From assembly GCF_032190635.1 (NCBI RefSeq), contig NZ_JAVLAS010000001.1, positions 496,001-560,000 on the forward strand: a stretch of DNA of 64,000 nucleotides. The letters run 5' to 3'. Below are positions 52,541 through 61,303 of this stretch, one piece after another; position 1 is the stretch's first letter; each line of letters opens with the position of its first letter. The position numbers and the translations under genes are program-made. This stretch comes from Levilactobacillus zymae. GTDB taxonomy: Bacteria > Bacillota > Bacilli > Lactobacillales > Lactobacillaceae. A model generated the notes under the pieces. It ran no database searches and had not been told where the DNA came from. It saw only the letters and a program-made list of their open reading frames with translations.

Positions 52541-52600
52541 GAGCCTGGAACAAAAGTTTCAAACTCGTCTGTGTCTCCGAATATTTGGTGTTGAAACGTG
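52541..52600 (-). repeat. Fragment of family B repeat (B3)
   Basis: GTGTCTCCGAATATTTGGTG and then TTGAAACGTG (52571-52600) is the inverted copy of the right end of B1 (51681-51710). GAGCCTGGAACAAAAG (52541-52556) resembles the GAGAGTGGGACAAAAG end of the family. The middle part is missing. Confidence 0.6.
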
Positions 52601-52620
52601 GGTTGCTGTCTATTCTGCGG

Positions 52621-53460
52621 TTACAATTGGTAGTGGGCTAGAAATTGCCGAACGTCTGCCGTGACTTGGTTGTGCGGCAGGGTTAAGCGGGCCTTGTGTC
52701 CCGGTTTGGCCGCATAGAGTTGAGCGGTCATGGTGTCATCACCGGTGGGTGCCTCGATGAATAACAGAGGTAACCGGCTGCGCTTGACGTGTGCCAGCGG
52801 GTTGATGCGTTCTAGCGCGAAGCCGTACAGGAACTGGGTGGCTAACGAGACGGCGGTCGTCAGACCGGGGATGTGCCGGTGAGCCAGCCGTTGCCGTACC
52901 TGGACGTAAGCCGTAGTATAGCCATTCGCTAACACGCCTAACTTAACGTTGGTTGGTAACGCCGCATCACTGGTTAATCCCACGATGGCGGCCCCGACGT
53001 CGGTGCCGAATAAGCCGATCGCGACCTGGCTATCGGCTGCGATGAGCTGGTCGATCCAACCGCAAGCACTCCGTTGTTCGAAGTAACCAGCGCTGGTATA
53101 CCCGCCTTGACTGGCGCCGGTGGCTAGGTTGTCGGGCAAGAGCACGTTGTAGCCCAACTGGTGAAAGTGGACCCCGTAGGTCGCGAGTGACCGGTGGTCG
53201 GTTTGCCGACCGTGAAAGAGAATCAGGGTTTTGTGTGTGGCCGTGGCGGCTGGAACGTACCAGGCCGTTTCGGTGAGATTAAATTGATTTTGCAGGGTCC
53301 ACTTTTCGGCCGGCAGCTGGCTAAACGCCTGAGCCGCCGGGTCAACGGTCGTCGTGGTCGGTGCCACGGCAACGGGGTGGAAAAGATGCAGGGCAGTCAC
53401 CATGCCGGCGACCAGCCAGAGGATGCCTAAGATTAAAACTAGATTAAAAAAGATAAACAT
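52621..53460 (-). CDS. Membrane-anchored alpha/beta hydrolase-like protein with Asp at the nucleophile site
   Basis: The 279-residue product has one N-terminal transmembrane helix (residues 2-25) and an alpha/beta hydrolase fold: LILFHGRQTDHRSLATYGVHF (oxyanion region), LLPDNLATGASQGGYTSAG, then the nucleophile elbow LFGTDVGAAIVG, where the usual GxSxG Ser is Asp154. A candidate acid lies in APTGDDTM and a His in LPHNQV. ATG 53460 follows AAGAAGG. It is divergent from a TetR gene with a shared operator. It may be a dehalogenase-like Asp enzyme or an inactive relative. Confidence 0.8.
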   Translation of the reverse strand: MFIFFNLVLILGILWLVAGMVTALHLFHPVAVAPTTTTVDPAAQAFSQLPAEKWTLQNQFNLTETAWYVPAATATHKTLILFHGRQTDHRSLATYGVHFHQLGYNVLLPDNLATGASQGGYTSAGYFEQRSACGWIDQLIAADSQVAIGLFGTDVGAAIVGLTSDAALPTNVKLGVLANGYTTAYVQVRQRLAHRHIPGLTTAVSLATQFLYGFALERINPLAHVKRSRLPLLFIEAPTGDDTMTAQLYAAKPGHKARLTLPHNQVTADVRQFLAHYQL

Positions 53461-53596
53461 CAGATAACCTTCTTTCGCGTTTGTAAAACGATTAACCAGA
53501 TGGCCGGGCCCCCACTCGGAGCGACCATCGTCAGACGCGTCGAACTTTGATATCGGCATTAGTGTAACTGATTTTATAAAATAAATCAATAAAAAA

Positions 53597-53654
53597 AGAC
53601 GTAAAAGTTATAAAACGTCTAAAAATTGCAATTGAGACGCTTTTTCAGTACAAT
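53597..53654 (+). promoter_or_regulatory. Operator and promoter between hydrolase and tetR genes
   Basis: AGACGT (53597-53602) and ACGTCT (53615-53620) form a 24-bp imperfect palindrome. TTGCAA (53626-53631), 17-bp spacer and TACAAT (53649-53654) form the tetR promoter. The palindrome probably binds this TetR and serves both genes. Confidence 0.72.
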
Positions 53655-53677
53655 TTAGGCATTAAGGATGTGGCGAA

Positions 53678-54346
53678 ATGGTAGATAAGGACGAGCGGCG
53701 CATCGCCATGGTCATGGCGGCGCAAGAATACATCATCATTCACGGCTTACGGGGATTGAAGATCGACGTGTTGGCGCAGGCCATGGGGGTCAGTCGGGCC
53801 AAGCTGTACCAGTATTTTGGTTCTAAAACGGGGGTCATTCAGGCCGTGGTGGCGTACTACACCGATTTTATCGATCAGCTAGAGTTACCCGCGACGGGGG
53901 CGGCACCGACGGCGTTCAGCCAGCGGTTCTTCGACTTCTTTTTCGAAGACATGGCCTACCTAGGAACCACCACACCGCAGTTATTAAGCGGGTTACGGGC
54001 CGAATATCCGGAGTTGTTTTTAGCACTGAATGAACGCCTGCAAACGCGAGAACAACAGGAACGGGCCTACATTCAGGCCGGTCAGGCGGCAGGGGTCTTT
54101 CGAGCGGAACTCCTGCCCGACTTAGTCTTGTTGCAGAATCAAAGATTAATACCGGCGATGGTGACCCGGGAGTTTCGGTTCAAGAGTCGGGCACAATTAC
54201 CCATGATTATTCGGGGGTACTTCGACCAGTTAGTGGCCACGTTATTACGCGAACCCCACCAGGCCGCGGCGAAAGCGTCGTGGGATGGGCAACGCATCCA
54301 GCGGATAAACCAAAAGTACGCGCGGATTTCCTTACAAGCGACCTAA
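53678..54346 (+). CDS. TetR-family transcriptional regulator
   Basis: The 222-residue product has the TetR DNA-binding domain (RRIAMVMAAQEYIIIHGLRG, KIDVLAQAMGVSRAKLYQYF and GSKTGVI, about residues 5-55) and a C-terminal ligand domain with LLSGLRAEYPELFLALNERL. AAGGAT lies before the ATG. It is divergent from the hydrolase-like gene and probably controls it through the palindrome at 53597-53620. The gene is closed by a strong hairpin. Confidence 0.92.
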   Translation: MVDKDERRIAMVMAAQEYIIIHGLRGLKIDVLAQAMGVSRAKLYQYFGSKTGVIQAVVAYYTDFIDQLELPATGAAPTAFSQRFFDFFFEDMAYLGTTTPQLLSGLRAEYPELFLALNERLQTREQQERAYIQAGQAAGVFRAELLPDLVLLQNQRLIPAMVTREFRFKSRAQLPMIIRGYFDQLVATLLREPHQAAAKASWDGQRIQRINQKYARISLQAT

Positions 54347-54381
54347 ATTAAAGTGGTTTTAAATGATGTGAATTAACGACA

Positions 54382-54422
54382 AAATGACCATTATTCCTGA
54401 ATTGGGAATAATGGTCATTTTT
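54382..54422. terminator. Bidirectional terminator (hairpin C, copy 2)
   Basis: AAATGACCATTATTCC (54382-54397) pairs perfectly with its complement (54405-54420) and T runs follow. It closes the tetR and MFS genes, and shares the TAACGACAAAA...CCTGAATT core with 52487-52530. Confidence 0.9.
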
Positions 54423-54476
54423 GGCGTTAAGCGAAGCTAGCGGCTGTTGAGCGTACGACTGGCCCCTGGTGACAGT

Positions 54477-55685
54477 TTATTTAACGTGTTTGGTGGTTAG
54501 ATCCCGCTGTCCTTGGCGTTGTTCTAACCGTTGGAGAATGACGCCTACCCCGATTCCTAGGACTAACATCCCAATTCCCAACCAGGGGGTGTTGGTCAGT
54601 TGTCCCTGGGCCACGGCTTGGCCACCCAACCCGGATCCCAACATGATGCCAATGTTGAAGGCCGAGATGTTCAGCGCGGAGGCCAGTGAAACCTCGTTCG
54701 GCGTGTAGGTTTCCGCTAACTGAACGATGTAGAGCTGTAGCCCCGGCACGTTCATGAAGGCGAAGAGCCCCATGATGACCACGGCCAGTAAGTCCCAGAA
54801 GTGCAGGTTGACGGTCAACCGTACCAGTAACAGTGCGATGGCTAGGCCCGCAAACATCTTCATGATGGCCGGTAGTGGGTGCCGGTTGGCAAACCGGCCG
54901 CCCAGGGTGTTACCAATGGCAACGGCGACCCCGTAGAAAATCAGAATCACGACAATGGCGCTAGTCGACCAGCCCATTTGCTGGTTCAGAATGGGCGTCA
55001 GGTAAGTGTAGACCGGGAACGTTGCCCCGTAACCCAAGGCCGTGATGATGAGGATCAACAGGAGTTGGGGTTGCTTTAAGATCCGCCAAATGCCCTTGAT
55101 GCTGGTGGGGTTGGGTAACGGTAAGTCGTTAGGCACGACCAAGAGGTTGGTGACTAATCCGATCAGCCCCAGCAGAATCAGGAAGACGAACGAGGCACGC
55201 CAACCGAACGTTTGCCCGATAAAGGTTCCCAGTGGCACGCCGGTCACCGTTGCCAACGTCAGGCCGGTAAACATTACGGCAATGGCGGAAGCCCGCTTCT
55301 CGGGGGCCACGACGTCCGCGGCAATCAACGACGCAATCGCCATGAAGATGCCGTGGGCCAGAGCGGCCAGGACCCGGCCGGCTAACAAGATGCCGAAGGT
55401 CGGGGCGGCGGCCGCCAAGAGGTTACCTAATAAGAAGGTCACCATGATGGCGATTAAGAGGTGCTTACGGTTCCAGCGGTTGGTGACCAGCGCCAGAATC
55501 GGTGTCCCCACCGTAATGCCGGCGGCGTAAAGCGACACGGTCGCGCCACCCTGGGCGAGGGAAATGTTGAAACTCTGAGTTAACAATGGCAATAAGCCAA
55601 CACTGATGAATTCGGTGGACCCGATGGCAAAAGCACTAATGGCTAAGGAAAATAGGATCCAACCTGATGAAATGGTACGCTGCAT
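54477..55685 (-). CDS. MFS exporter (DHA1 type, AraJ-like)
   Basis: A 402-residue transporter with twelve hydrophobic segments. The start ISAFAIGSTEFISVGLLPLL and the motif NRWNRKHLLIAIM, followed by GRVLAALAHGIFMAIASL and GVPLGTFIGQTFGWRASF, is typical of the drug:proton antiporter-1 group related to AraJ/YdhP. It should expel small compounds such as sugars or drugs. AAAGGAGG lies 9 nt before the ATG. A palindrome stands just before its promoter; no regulator gene is beside it on the upstream side. Confidence 0.92.
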   Translation of the reverse strand: MQRTISSGWILFSLAISAFAIGSTEFISVGLLPLLTQSFNISLAQGGATVSLYAAGITVGTPILALVTNRWNRKHLLIAIMVTFLLGNLLAAAAPTFGILLAGRVLAALAHGIFMAIASLIAADVVAPEKRASAIAVMFTGLTLATVTGVPLGTFIGQTFGWRASFVFLILLGLIGLVTNLLVVPNDLPLPNPTSIKGIWRILKQPQLLLILIITALGYGATFPVYTYLTPILNQQMGWSTSAIVVILIFYGVAVAIGNTLGGRFANRHPLPAIMKMFAGLAIALLLVRLTVNLHFWDLLAVVIMGLFAFMNVPGLQLYIVQLAETYTPNEVSLASALNISAFNIGIMLGSGLGGQAVAQGQLTNTPWLGIGMLVLGIGVGVILQRLEQRQGQRDLTTKHVK

Positions 55686-55724
55686 ATGGCGTGACCTCCT
55701 TTAATTAACTAATTGATGTTGCTT

Positions 55725-55771
55725 AGTATACGGGCCTGGCGTGTCGCTCACAAGACGGCACTTTAAAGTGC
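55725..55771 (-). promoter_or_regulatory. Promoter of the MFS gene with upstream palindrome
   Basis: On the minus strand: TTGTGA (55753-55748), 17-bp spacer, TATACT (55730-55725). A perfect 14-bp palindrome GCACTTTAAAGTGC (55758-55771) ends 4 bp upstream of the -35. Confidence 0.72.
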
Positions 55772-56103
55772 GCTAGGCACCTGGAGGTAACCTTGTTTGG
55801 TTGAGATGAATTGTGTTGCCAGCACTATTCTGATGGATTAGACATAGCTAGAATTTGTCTTAAAAGACTAACTTAGAGGATTCAGCGCCTCCGGGTCACA
55901 CGAGTTATAACAGTAATTAAACTGAACTCTTTTTAACAAAAGATAATAAATAATTATTTAAATCGGTCATTGAGTTTTAAGTCAGGGCCTAGTTAGGTTT
56001 AAAAAGTGTTTATTACATTGTATGAATTGATGATTTTGTAACTTATGAACGAATGATTATTGGACTGCCATTAAAACGATTGTCAGTTCGAACCGCTAGT
56101 GTT
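55772..56103. other. AT-rich gap upstream of repeat A2
   Basis: No open frame, promoter or hairpin convinced me here. The stretch is clearly richer in A and T than the flanking genes, with several short poly-A/T runs. Confidence 0.25.
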
Positions 56104-56263
56104 CAGCCTGGAGGTGAGCAGGGGCTCAGCCAGCGAAATTAGTCTTGGTCAGCGTATTTTGCTGGCCTAGACTAAGGCCGAGTTTGAAGACCCGCGGATT
56201 TTGCGGGGCTTCAAATCGTGCCCGCAGGCGTTCCAGCCCCTGATCACCGGAAGGCGACCAGTT
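56104..56263 (-). repeat. Intergenic structured repeat, family A, copy A2
   Basis: About 160 bp, inverted relative to copy A1. The closing stem pairs GGTGAGCAGGGGCT (56112-56125) with AGCCCCTGATCACC (13 of 14 bases). Inside are CCAGCG/AGTCTT hairpins and a strong TTTGAAG...CTTCAAA stem with CCCGC/GCGGG. Differences from A1 in the stems are often matched on both sides. After it, 56264-56463 is the leader of the P-type ATPase gene, with a GTCTTGTA/TACGAGAC stem. Confidence 0.8.
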
Positions 56264-56463
56264 TCATCAATGGAAAACCCCATAAGTAATTGTGAAGTTT
56301 TCAAGACTTTCAGGGTCAGATTGTGCAGAGAGTAAACAAACCTGATAAAATAGTCTTACGCAAACTAAGTAAGGGGGTGGCCGTCTTGTACCACGGTTAC
56401 GAGACTCTCCGCATACCAGATCGCTAATGCACCGTTTTAAATTTGAAAGGATGATTTTTTTCT

Positions 56464-59220
56464 ATGGCAGAACAGCCGAATCAAAGTAGTACCCCAGTTG
56501 CCGAAACGACCGACCCTGGACCGGCCACGCCGCTGTGGCAACGTAGCACCGCGCAGCTCCAGATCGATTACGCCACCGATGGCACCACCGGTCTGAGTGC
56601 GGCGGAGGCCCAAGCTCGCTTGGCCAAGAATGGGCCCAACGAACTGACCGCTAAGCCCCAGTCCAACCTGTTGCGGTTTTTAAAACAATTCAACAACAGT
56701 ATTATCTACATCTTAGCGGCCGCGGCCATTATGACCTTCTTTATGCACCACTACTCCGACTCGACCGTTATCGGGTTAGTGATTGTCGCTAACGCCTTCA
56801 TCGGTTTTTTCCAGGAACGTTCCGCCGATAACGCGCTGGCGAGAATCAAGGCGTTACTGGTGTCCGAAGCCGTGGTAATCCGCGACGGGCAGAAACTCAC
56901 GCTGCCGTCACGCGACGTGGTGGTTGGCGATATCGTCCAACTGGAAGCTGGGGATACCGTTCCCGCCGACCTGCGACTGATTGCCGCCGATAACCTGAAG
57001 ATTCAGGAATCCGCGCTGACCGGGGAGACCGACTCCGTGTTAAAGGGAGAAGACCCGTTAGCTGCGAGTGATCTGGCGTTGGCCGACCGGTCGAACCAAG
57101 CGTTTGCCTCGACGGCCGTGACGAACGGGTCCGGCCGCGGGATCGTGACGGTGACCGGGGCACAAACCGAAATTGGGACCATTCAGCAACACGTCGCTAA
57201 GGTGAAGACCCAACCCACGCCGTTGATGCGCAACTTAAATCGCTTAGGCCTGGGCTTGTCACTGGCCATCTTAGTGGTGGCGGTCTTGCTGTTTATCTTA
57301 GGGATGGTGACCCACGTCTACAGCCTGCCAACCTTACTGATCGCCGTGATCACCATGGTGGTCGGGTCGATGCCCGAAGGCCTACCCGCTAGTACCTCGG
57401 TGGTGCTAGCGATGGGGACCCAACAGATGACTAAGCAAAACGTCATCGTTAAGACCTTGCCAGCCGTCGAAACGTTGGGGGCCGTGGACATCATCAACAC
57501 CGATAAGACCGGGACGTTGACCAAAAACGAAATGACCGTGACCGACGTCTTGACCCCCCAGGCCTCCTATGCGGTGACCGGGGTGGGTTACGATGCCGCC
57601 GGGCAGATTCAAGACCAGCAGGGCCAGACCGTGGCTTGGCAAGATGACGCCAACTTGGAATGGTTGGTCCAAATCGCCGGGCAGACCTCCGACGCCGAAT
57701 TCCACGAGGAAGACGGCCAATGGGTCCTGACCGGAGAACCGACCGACGGGGCGTTGACCGCGTTGTACCACAAGTTGACCGGTCAAGACCCGGCGCCGCA
57801 AGAAATCGATTCGTTGCCGTTTGACTCGGCGATTCGCTACTCCGCCCGCCTAGTCGACCACCGCAATCAGCGCTGGTTACTGGTCAAAGGGGCGCCCCAA
57901 ACGTTACTGCGCCTGATGCAAGAACAGGGTCAGACCGTCGATGCGGCCGCCTGGCAGGAACGCTTGTCACAACTGACCCGCCAAGGTAAACGGGTGGTGG
58001 CCTTAGGGTACCAACCCGTCCCCGCCGATGCGGACGAGGTCGACGATTTGCCGATCGGTAAGGACCTGCATTTAGCCGGGATGACCGGGATCATCGACCC
58101 GCCGCGTCCGGGGGTGGCCGACGACGTCAAGCAACTGCGCTACGCCGGTATCAAGGTCAAGATGATCACCGGGGATGACCCTGAGACCGCCGCGGCGATT
58201 GCGGCGCAACTGACCCTGGCCGAACAGCCTAAGGCGATTACCGGACCGGAATTGAACCAGCTGAGTGACGCCGAATTGGTCGATAAGATCGACCAGTACA
58301 CGGTGTTTGCCCGAACCACGCCGGCCGATAAACTGCGGATCGTGCAGGCCCAACAGAAGCGGGGCCACGTGGTCTCGATGACCGGGGACGGCGTGAACGA
58401 TGCGCCGGCCTTAAAACAGGCCGATATCGGGGTGGCCATGGGGATTCGGGGAACCGACGTCGCCAAGGACTCCGCCGACATGGTCTTAGCCGACGACGAT
58501 TTCACGTCATTGCTGGGGGCCGTGCGGGAAGGCCGACACGTCTTCGACAACATTCGCAAGACGATTCGCTTCCTGCTGCCGACCAGTTTTGCCGAAGGGC
58601 TAATCGTGGTGCTGAGTATCCTGATGGACCAGACGTTACCGTTGTTCCCGACGCAGTTACTGTGGATCAACATGGTCTCGGCCCTGACGATTCAGTTTGC
58701 CTTCATCTTCGAGCCCGCCGAAAGCGGCATCATGAAGCGTGGACCGCGAGACGTGACCAAGGGGATTCTGGGCAAGTACGACATCTTCGAAGTGGTTTAC
58801 GTGTCGCTGCTGATTTCGGGGCTGGGGATGTTTGCCTACGACCTGTTGACCAGTCAGGGACTTAGCGCCGTGGTCGGCAGTACCATGACGTTAAACGTGA
58901 TCATCTTCGGGAAGATCTTCTACCGGTTCAACCTGCAAAACGACCATCCGGTACTCTCGAAGTACTTCTTTAGAAATAAGATGAGTTTCGTGATTGTGGG
59001 CATCCTGTTGGCACTCCAAGCCATGATCATCTACTGGCCAGCCATGCAGGGCGTCTTCCACACCACCAGTGCCAACTTCACTTACGGCTGGGGGATTCCG
59101 ATCCTGGCCGGTATCGTGGTTCTGGTAGTCACCGAAATTGCCAAGGCGTTACGGCACCGTTGGCAACGCGTGGTTCAGGATAAGGAACAACGCGTCACGG
59201 CCGACCGAACGGTGGACTAA
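56464..59220 (+). CDS. Cation-transporting P-type ATPase (P2-like)
   Basis: The 918-residue pump has the full domain order: cation-ATPase N-terminal domain, actuator with TGET (186-189), M4 PEGLP (304-308), phosphorylation site DKTGTLTKNE (Asp347), nucleotide-binding region with KGAP, hinge GDGVNDAPALKQADIGVAMG, and M5-M10. The M6 region is LLWINMVSALTIQFAFIFEP; it lacks the TDG of calcium pumps, so a different or less certain ion is likely. AAAGGATG lies 13 nt before the ATG. Family A repeat A2 lies just upstream. Confidence 0.92.
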   Translation: MAEQPNQSSTPVAETTDPGPATPLWQRSTAQLQIDYATDGTTGLSAAEAQARLAKNGPNELTAKPQSNLLRFLKQFNNSIIYILAAAAIMTFFMHHYSDSTVIGLVIVANAFIGFFQERSADNALARIKALLVSEAVVIRDGQKLTLPSRDVVVGDIVQLEAGDTVPADLRLIAADNLKIQESALTGETDSVLKGEDPLAASDLALADRSNQAFASTAVTNGSGRGIVTVTGAQTEIGTIQQHVAKVKTQPTPLMRNLNRLGLGLSLAILVVAVLLFILGMVTHVYSLPTLLIAVITMVVGSMPEGLPASTSVVLAMGTQQMTKQNVIVKTLPAVETLGAVDIINTDKTGTLTKNEMTVTDVLTPQASYAVTGVGYDAAGQIQDQQGQTVAWQDDANLEWLVQIAGQTSDAEFHEEDGQWVLTGEPTDGALTALYHKLTGQDPAPQEIDSLPFDSAIRYSARLVDHRNQRWLLVKGAPQTLLRLMQEQGQTVDAAAWQERLSQLTRQGKRVVALGYQPVPADADEVDDLPIGKDLHLAGMTGIIDPPRPGVADDVKQLRYAGIKVKMITGDDPETAAAIAAQLTLAEQPKAITGPELNQLSDAELVDKIDQYTVFARTTPADKLRIVQAQQKRGHVVSMTGDGVNDAPALKQADIGVAMGIRGTDVAKDSADMVLADDDFTSLLGAVREGRHVFDNIRKTIRFLLPTSFAEGLIVVLSILMDQTLPLFPTQLLWINMVSALTIQFAFIFEPAESGIMKRGPRDVTKGILGKYDIFEVVYVSLLISGLGMFAYDLLTSQGLSAVVGSTMTLNVIIFGKIFYRFNLQNDHPVLSKYFFRNKMSFVIVGILLALQAMIIYWPAMQGVFHTTSANFTYGWGIPILAGIVVLVVTEIAKALRHRWQRVVQDKEQRVTADRTVD

Positions 59221-59259
59221 GTTAGTCGTCAATCAGGGGTCGTTTAAAAAATAATCACA

Positions 59260-59310
59260 AAAAGCGCTCGACCAAGATTTTCCCAAACGGGAAATTGGTC
59301 GGGCGCTTTT
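59260..59310. terminator. Terminator between P-type ATPase and secreted protein genes
   Basis: AAAAGCGCTCGACCAA pairs with TTGGTCGGGCGCTTTT, one wobble, with an inner TTTCCC/GGGAAA. A and T runs serve both strands. Confidence 0.9.
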
Positions 59311-59323
59311 CAATTGAATTAGG

Positions 59324-60133
59324 TTAGTCTTCGTCGTCTTGTGGCTGTAAGTCCCAGTGTTTGGTTTTGACGTTGTAACGGTAGTTGAGGTCGTCTTTGC
59401 CCCCAAATTGACTTTGACTCCAGTAACTCTTGGTGGTTACCCGGCTATCAGGACGTAACACCACGCTTTTGGCATTGTTGGGATTGGCCGATGAGACAAC
59501 CATATTACCGTCGATGGTGTAGGTGTTGTACGGGACGACATCGGCTTCATCGTCTGCAGCAATAGCAAAGTAGGTTTTCCCGTGGTAGCGGACCTGACCG
59601 ACGCCCCAACCGCCCTTGTGATGCGTGTAGCGGGTCAGGGTCATGGTGGCCCCAAACGGGTACGGGTGAAAGCTGTAGTGTTCTTTAAGTAGGTTGGTCT
59701 GGGTGCTGGCGAAATCCGCGGGACTTAGGTCGTCCACCGTGGACGACAGGTAGACCGTCTTGCCGACGCTACTTTGGATGTGCTTGGGCGCGACCGCGAA
59801 CGGCACGGTGATGCCCAGATCGAACCAGCGTGGTTTGTTCGCACGGGTGATGGTGTATTGGACCTTGGCCGTCGGGGCGTATTTACCGGAACGCAACACC
59901 CACGGGGCATGACGGCTTGCTCGGGTGAGCTGAACGTTGCTGCCCTTCTTGAGGGTGATTTTGGCGAGTACCTTGTGGGTGGTCGGTTGGACCTTTTTGA
60001 TGGTGACCCTGCGGCGCAGCGTGACCCAACGGGGCTTGGTCCAGTAGGCTTTTGCGTGCGCAGTGGTGGTGCTTAGCAGTCCCCCGACGAACAGAGAACC
60101 AACTAGAAGTAACGTAACGTGGCGTTGAGACAT
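59324..60133 (-). CDS. Secreted protein of unknown function with SH3-like N-terminal part
   Basis: The 269-residue product has a signal peptide (cut near AHA-KAY), a beta-rich basic region with SH3-like features (about residues 30-85) and a C-terminal region ending in an acidic QDDED. The motif families of the other secreted proteins (CAP, NlpC, C39) are not seen. AAGGAAGGGG precedes the ATG. It is an isolated gene on the minus strand. Similar N-terminal regions occur in the C39-like, NlpC and CAP proteins of this window. Confidence 0.72.
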   Translation of the reverse strand: MSQRHVTLLLVGSLFVGGLLSTTTAHAKAYWTKPRWVTLRRRVTIKKVQPTTHKVLAKITLKKGSNVQLTRASRHAPWVLRSGKYAPTAKVQYTITRANKPRWFDLGITVPFAVAPKHIQSSVGKTVYLSSTVDDLSPADFASTQTNLLKEHYSFHPYPFGATMTLTRYTHHKGGWGVGQVRYHGKTYFAIAADDEADVVPYNTYTIDGNMVVSSANPNNAKSVVLRPDSRVTTKSYWSQSQFGGKDDLNYRYNVKTKHWDLQPQDDED

Positions 60134-60206
60134 GTAGCACCCCTTCCTTAGTGACTGACTAATTTAATTTGTGAGAGAATCGTTAATTAATGGGAATAAT
60201 AATTTG

Positions 60207-60236
60207 AGTATAACACGTCACTAAATGGTCGTCACA
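60207..60236 (-). promoter_or_regulatory. Promoter of the secreted protein gene
   Basis: On the minus strand: TGTGAC (60236-60231), 18-bp spacer, TATACT (60212-60207), about 75 nt before the ATG. The -35 is weak. Confidence 0.4.
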
Positions 60237-60318
60237 GGTTTCTGGATAATGTGGCCGGCGATAACGGGTTAAGGAGCAATTGAGATGAGGAAGGTACGGC
60301 ATGGTTGGGCAAGTCCTG

Positions 60319-60464
60319 TCCGAATAGATGGTGTCGAAACGCGTGCCAATAGGTTGCTAATTCCGCCTAACCCCGTAAAATCGTCAGCTAATCCCAATCC
60401 AGGATTATCCCCCTTACGAACCGTCGGTCATGCTCACCAGCTAATCGCCTTTTGTCCCACTCTC
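60319..60464 (-). repeat. Intergenic structured repeat, family B, copy B2
   Basis: This 146-bp element is the inverted relative of B1 (51568-51704). Read on the minus strand it opens GAGAGTGGGACAAAAGGCGA and ends TTTCGACACCATCTATTCGGA; the ATAATCC...GGGATTA and CGTAA...TTACG stems are kept with changed bases. It lies in the gap between the secreted protein and the small ATT-start gene. Confidence 0.78.
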
Positions 60465-60543
60465 GTAAAAAAATTCAACACCGGTTAGCCTACTCCGGCA
60501 GTCGAAACGGCTTCTTATCATTTGATAAGTTTTAAATTTTAAG

Positions 60544-60571
60544 TTGAATTTAAACAAAAGTATAGTATGAT
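60544..60571 (+). promoter_or_regulatory. Promoter of the 65-codon gene
   Basis: TTGAAT (60544-60549), 16-bp spacer, TATGAT (60566-60571). A palindrome CTTATCA-TT-TGATAAG (60514-60529) lies just upstream. Confidence 0.55.
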
Positions 60572-60696
60572 GTGGTTACAATCATTTGGGATGCCAATTA
60601 TTATTAAATAAATAAATTGTGTCCAATCAACGATTCTTATTTAGTTTAAAACTGGTCAATGCAGATTGACCCCGCGCTTGAAAGGAAGTACCGCCC

Positions 60697-60894
60697 ATTA
60701 AAATCGAAGATATCCAGACTTGGACTGCCACAGAATTAACGCGTCGCGGCCGCGATGCTAGCAAATGGCAGTTATTCGCGACGTCTGCCGAAAAAGACGT
60801 TTATCTATTCCGGAACCCCGCCAAGAATGAACAGATCACGGTGTACCAACACGCCGATGGTCAACGGGTAATGGGGAATGTTTGGGGTTCTTAG
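60697..60894 (+). CDS. Small protein with a probable ATT start codon
   Basis: A 65-codon frame opens with ATT at 60697, 8 nt after the Shine-Dalgarno AAAGGAAG, and ends with TAG at 60894. No ATG, GTG or TTG exists between the upstream in-frame TGA (60679-60681) and this ATT. Residues 3-27 read IEDIQTWTATELTRR then GRDASKWQLF, and later DVYLFRNPAKNEQITVYQ and VMGNVWGS, so the composition is that of a real soluble protein. A promoter precedes it. The family is not recognised. A start at an ATC two codons later or a sequence error is possible. Confidence 0.6.
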   Translation: MKIEDIQTWTATELTRRGRDASKWQLFATSAEKDVYLFRNPAKNEQITVYQHADGQRVMGNVWGS

Positions 60895-61049
60895 GGGACT
60901 TTAGGGGTTTACGAAGAGAGTATATGGCAACGACCGCTTCACCGCATTTTTTCGGTGGACCGGTCGTTTTTAGATTGCACTCAAAGCTGTGATGTGGGTA
61001 AACTAGTTAATGATAATAAACGTCTGGGGAGACGGGGAGGAAGGACAAC

Positions 61050-61289
61050 ATGCATTTACGCACACACGTGGACCGCACGCACTATTCGCGGTGGTTTCAC
61101 TTTTGGAATCAGTATGAACGACTCACCAGCTGGCCGTTACTCATCGCCGTTTTGGTGGCCTCTATCTACCATCCGTGGTGGTTAGTGGTCATCATCGGTA
61201 TCGGATTTGGCGGCGATGTGATTTGGGGCGTGAGTTTAATGATTGAAGACTGGCGGCACCACCGTAAGGGAGGCTTACGGTACCGCTAA
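61050..61289 (+). CDS. Small membrane protein, tandem paralogue 1
   Basis: A 79-residue product with two hydrophobic stretches (about residues 28-40 and 43-63) and basic ends. It shares the sequence pattern xxHYSRWFxFxxxxERxxSW with the next gene, 14 nt downstream, so the two are a tandem duplication and probably form a complex or operate together. GGGAGGAAGG precedes the ATG. Function unknown. Confidence 0.75.
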   Translation: MHLRTHVDRTHYSRWFHFWNQYERLTSWPLLIAVLVASIYHPWWLVVIIGIGFGGDVIWGVSLMIEDWRHHRKGGLRYR

Positions 61290-61303
61290 AGGAGGATTTG
61301 GAC

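Noticed and set aside
56330..56463. Manganese (yybP-ykoY) riboswitch ahead of the P-type ATPase
   Set aside because: The GGGGAGTA core and the second conserved loop are absent; only a simple stem is visible.
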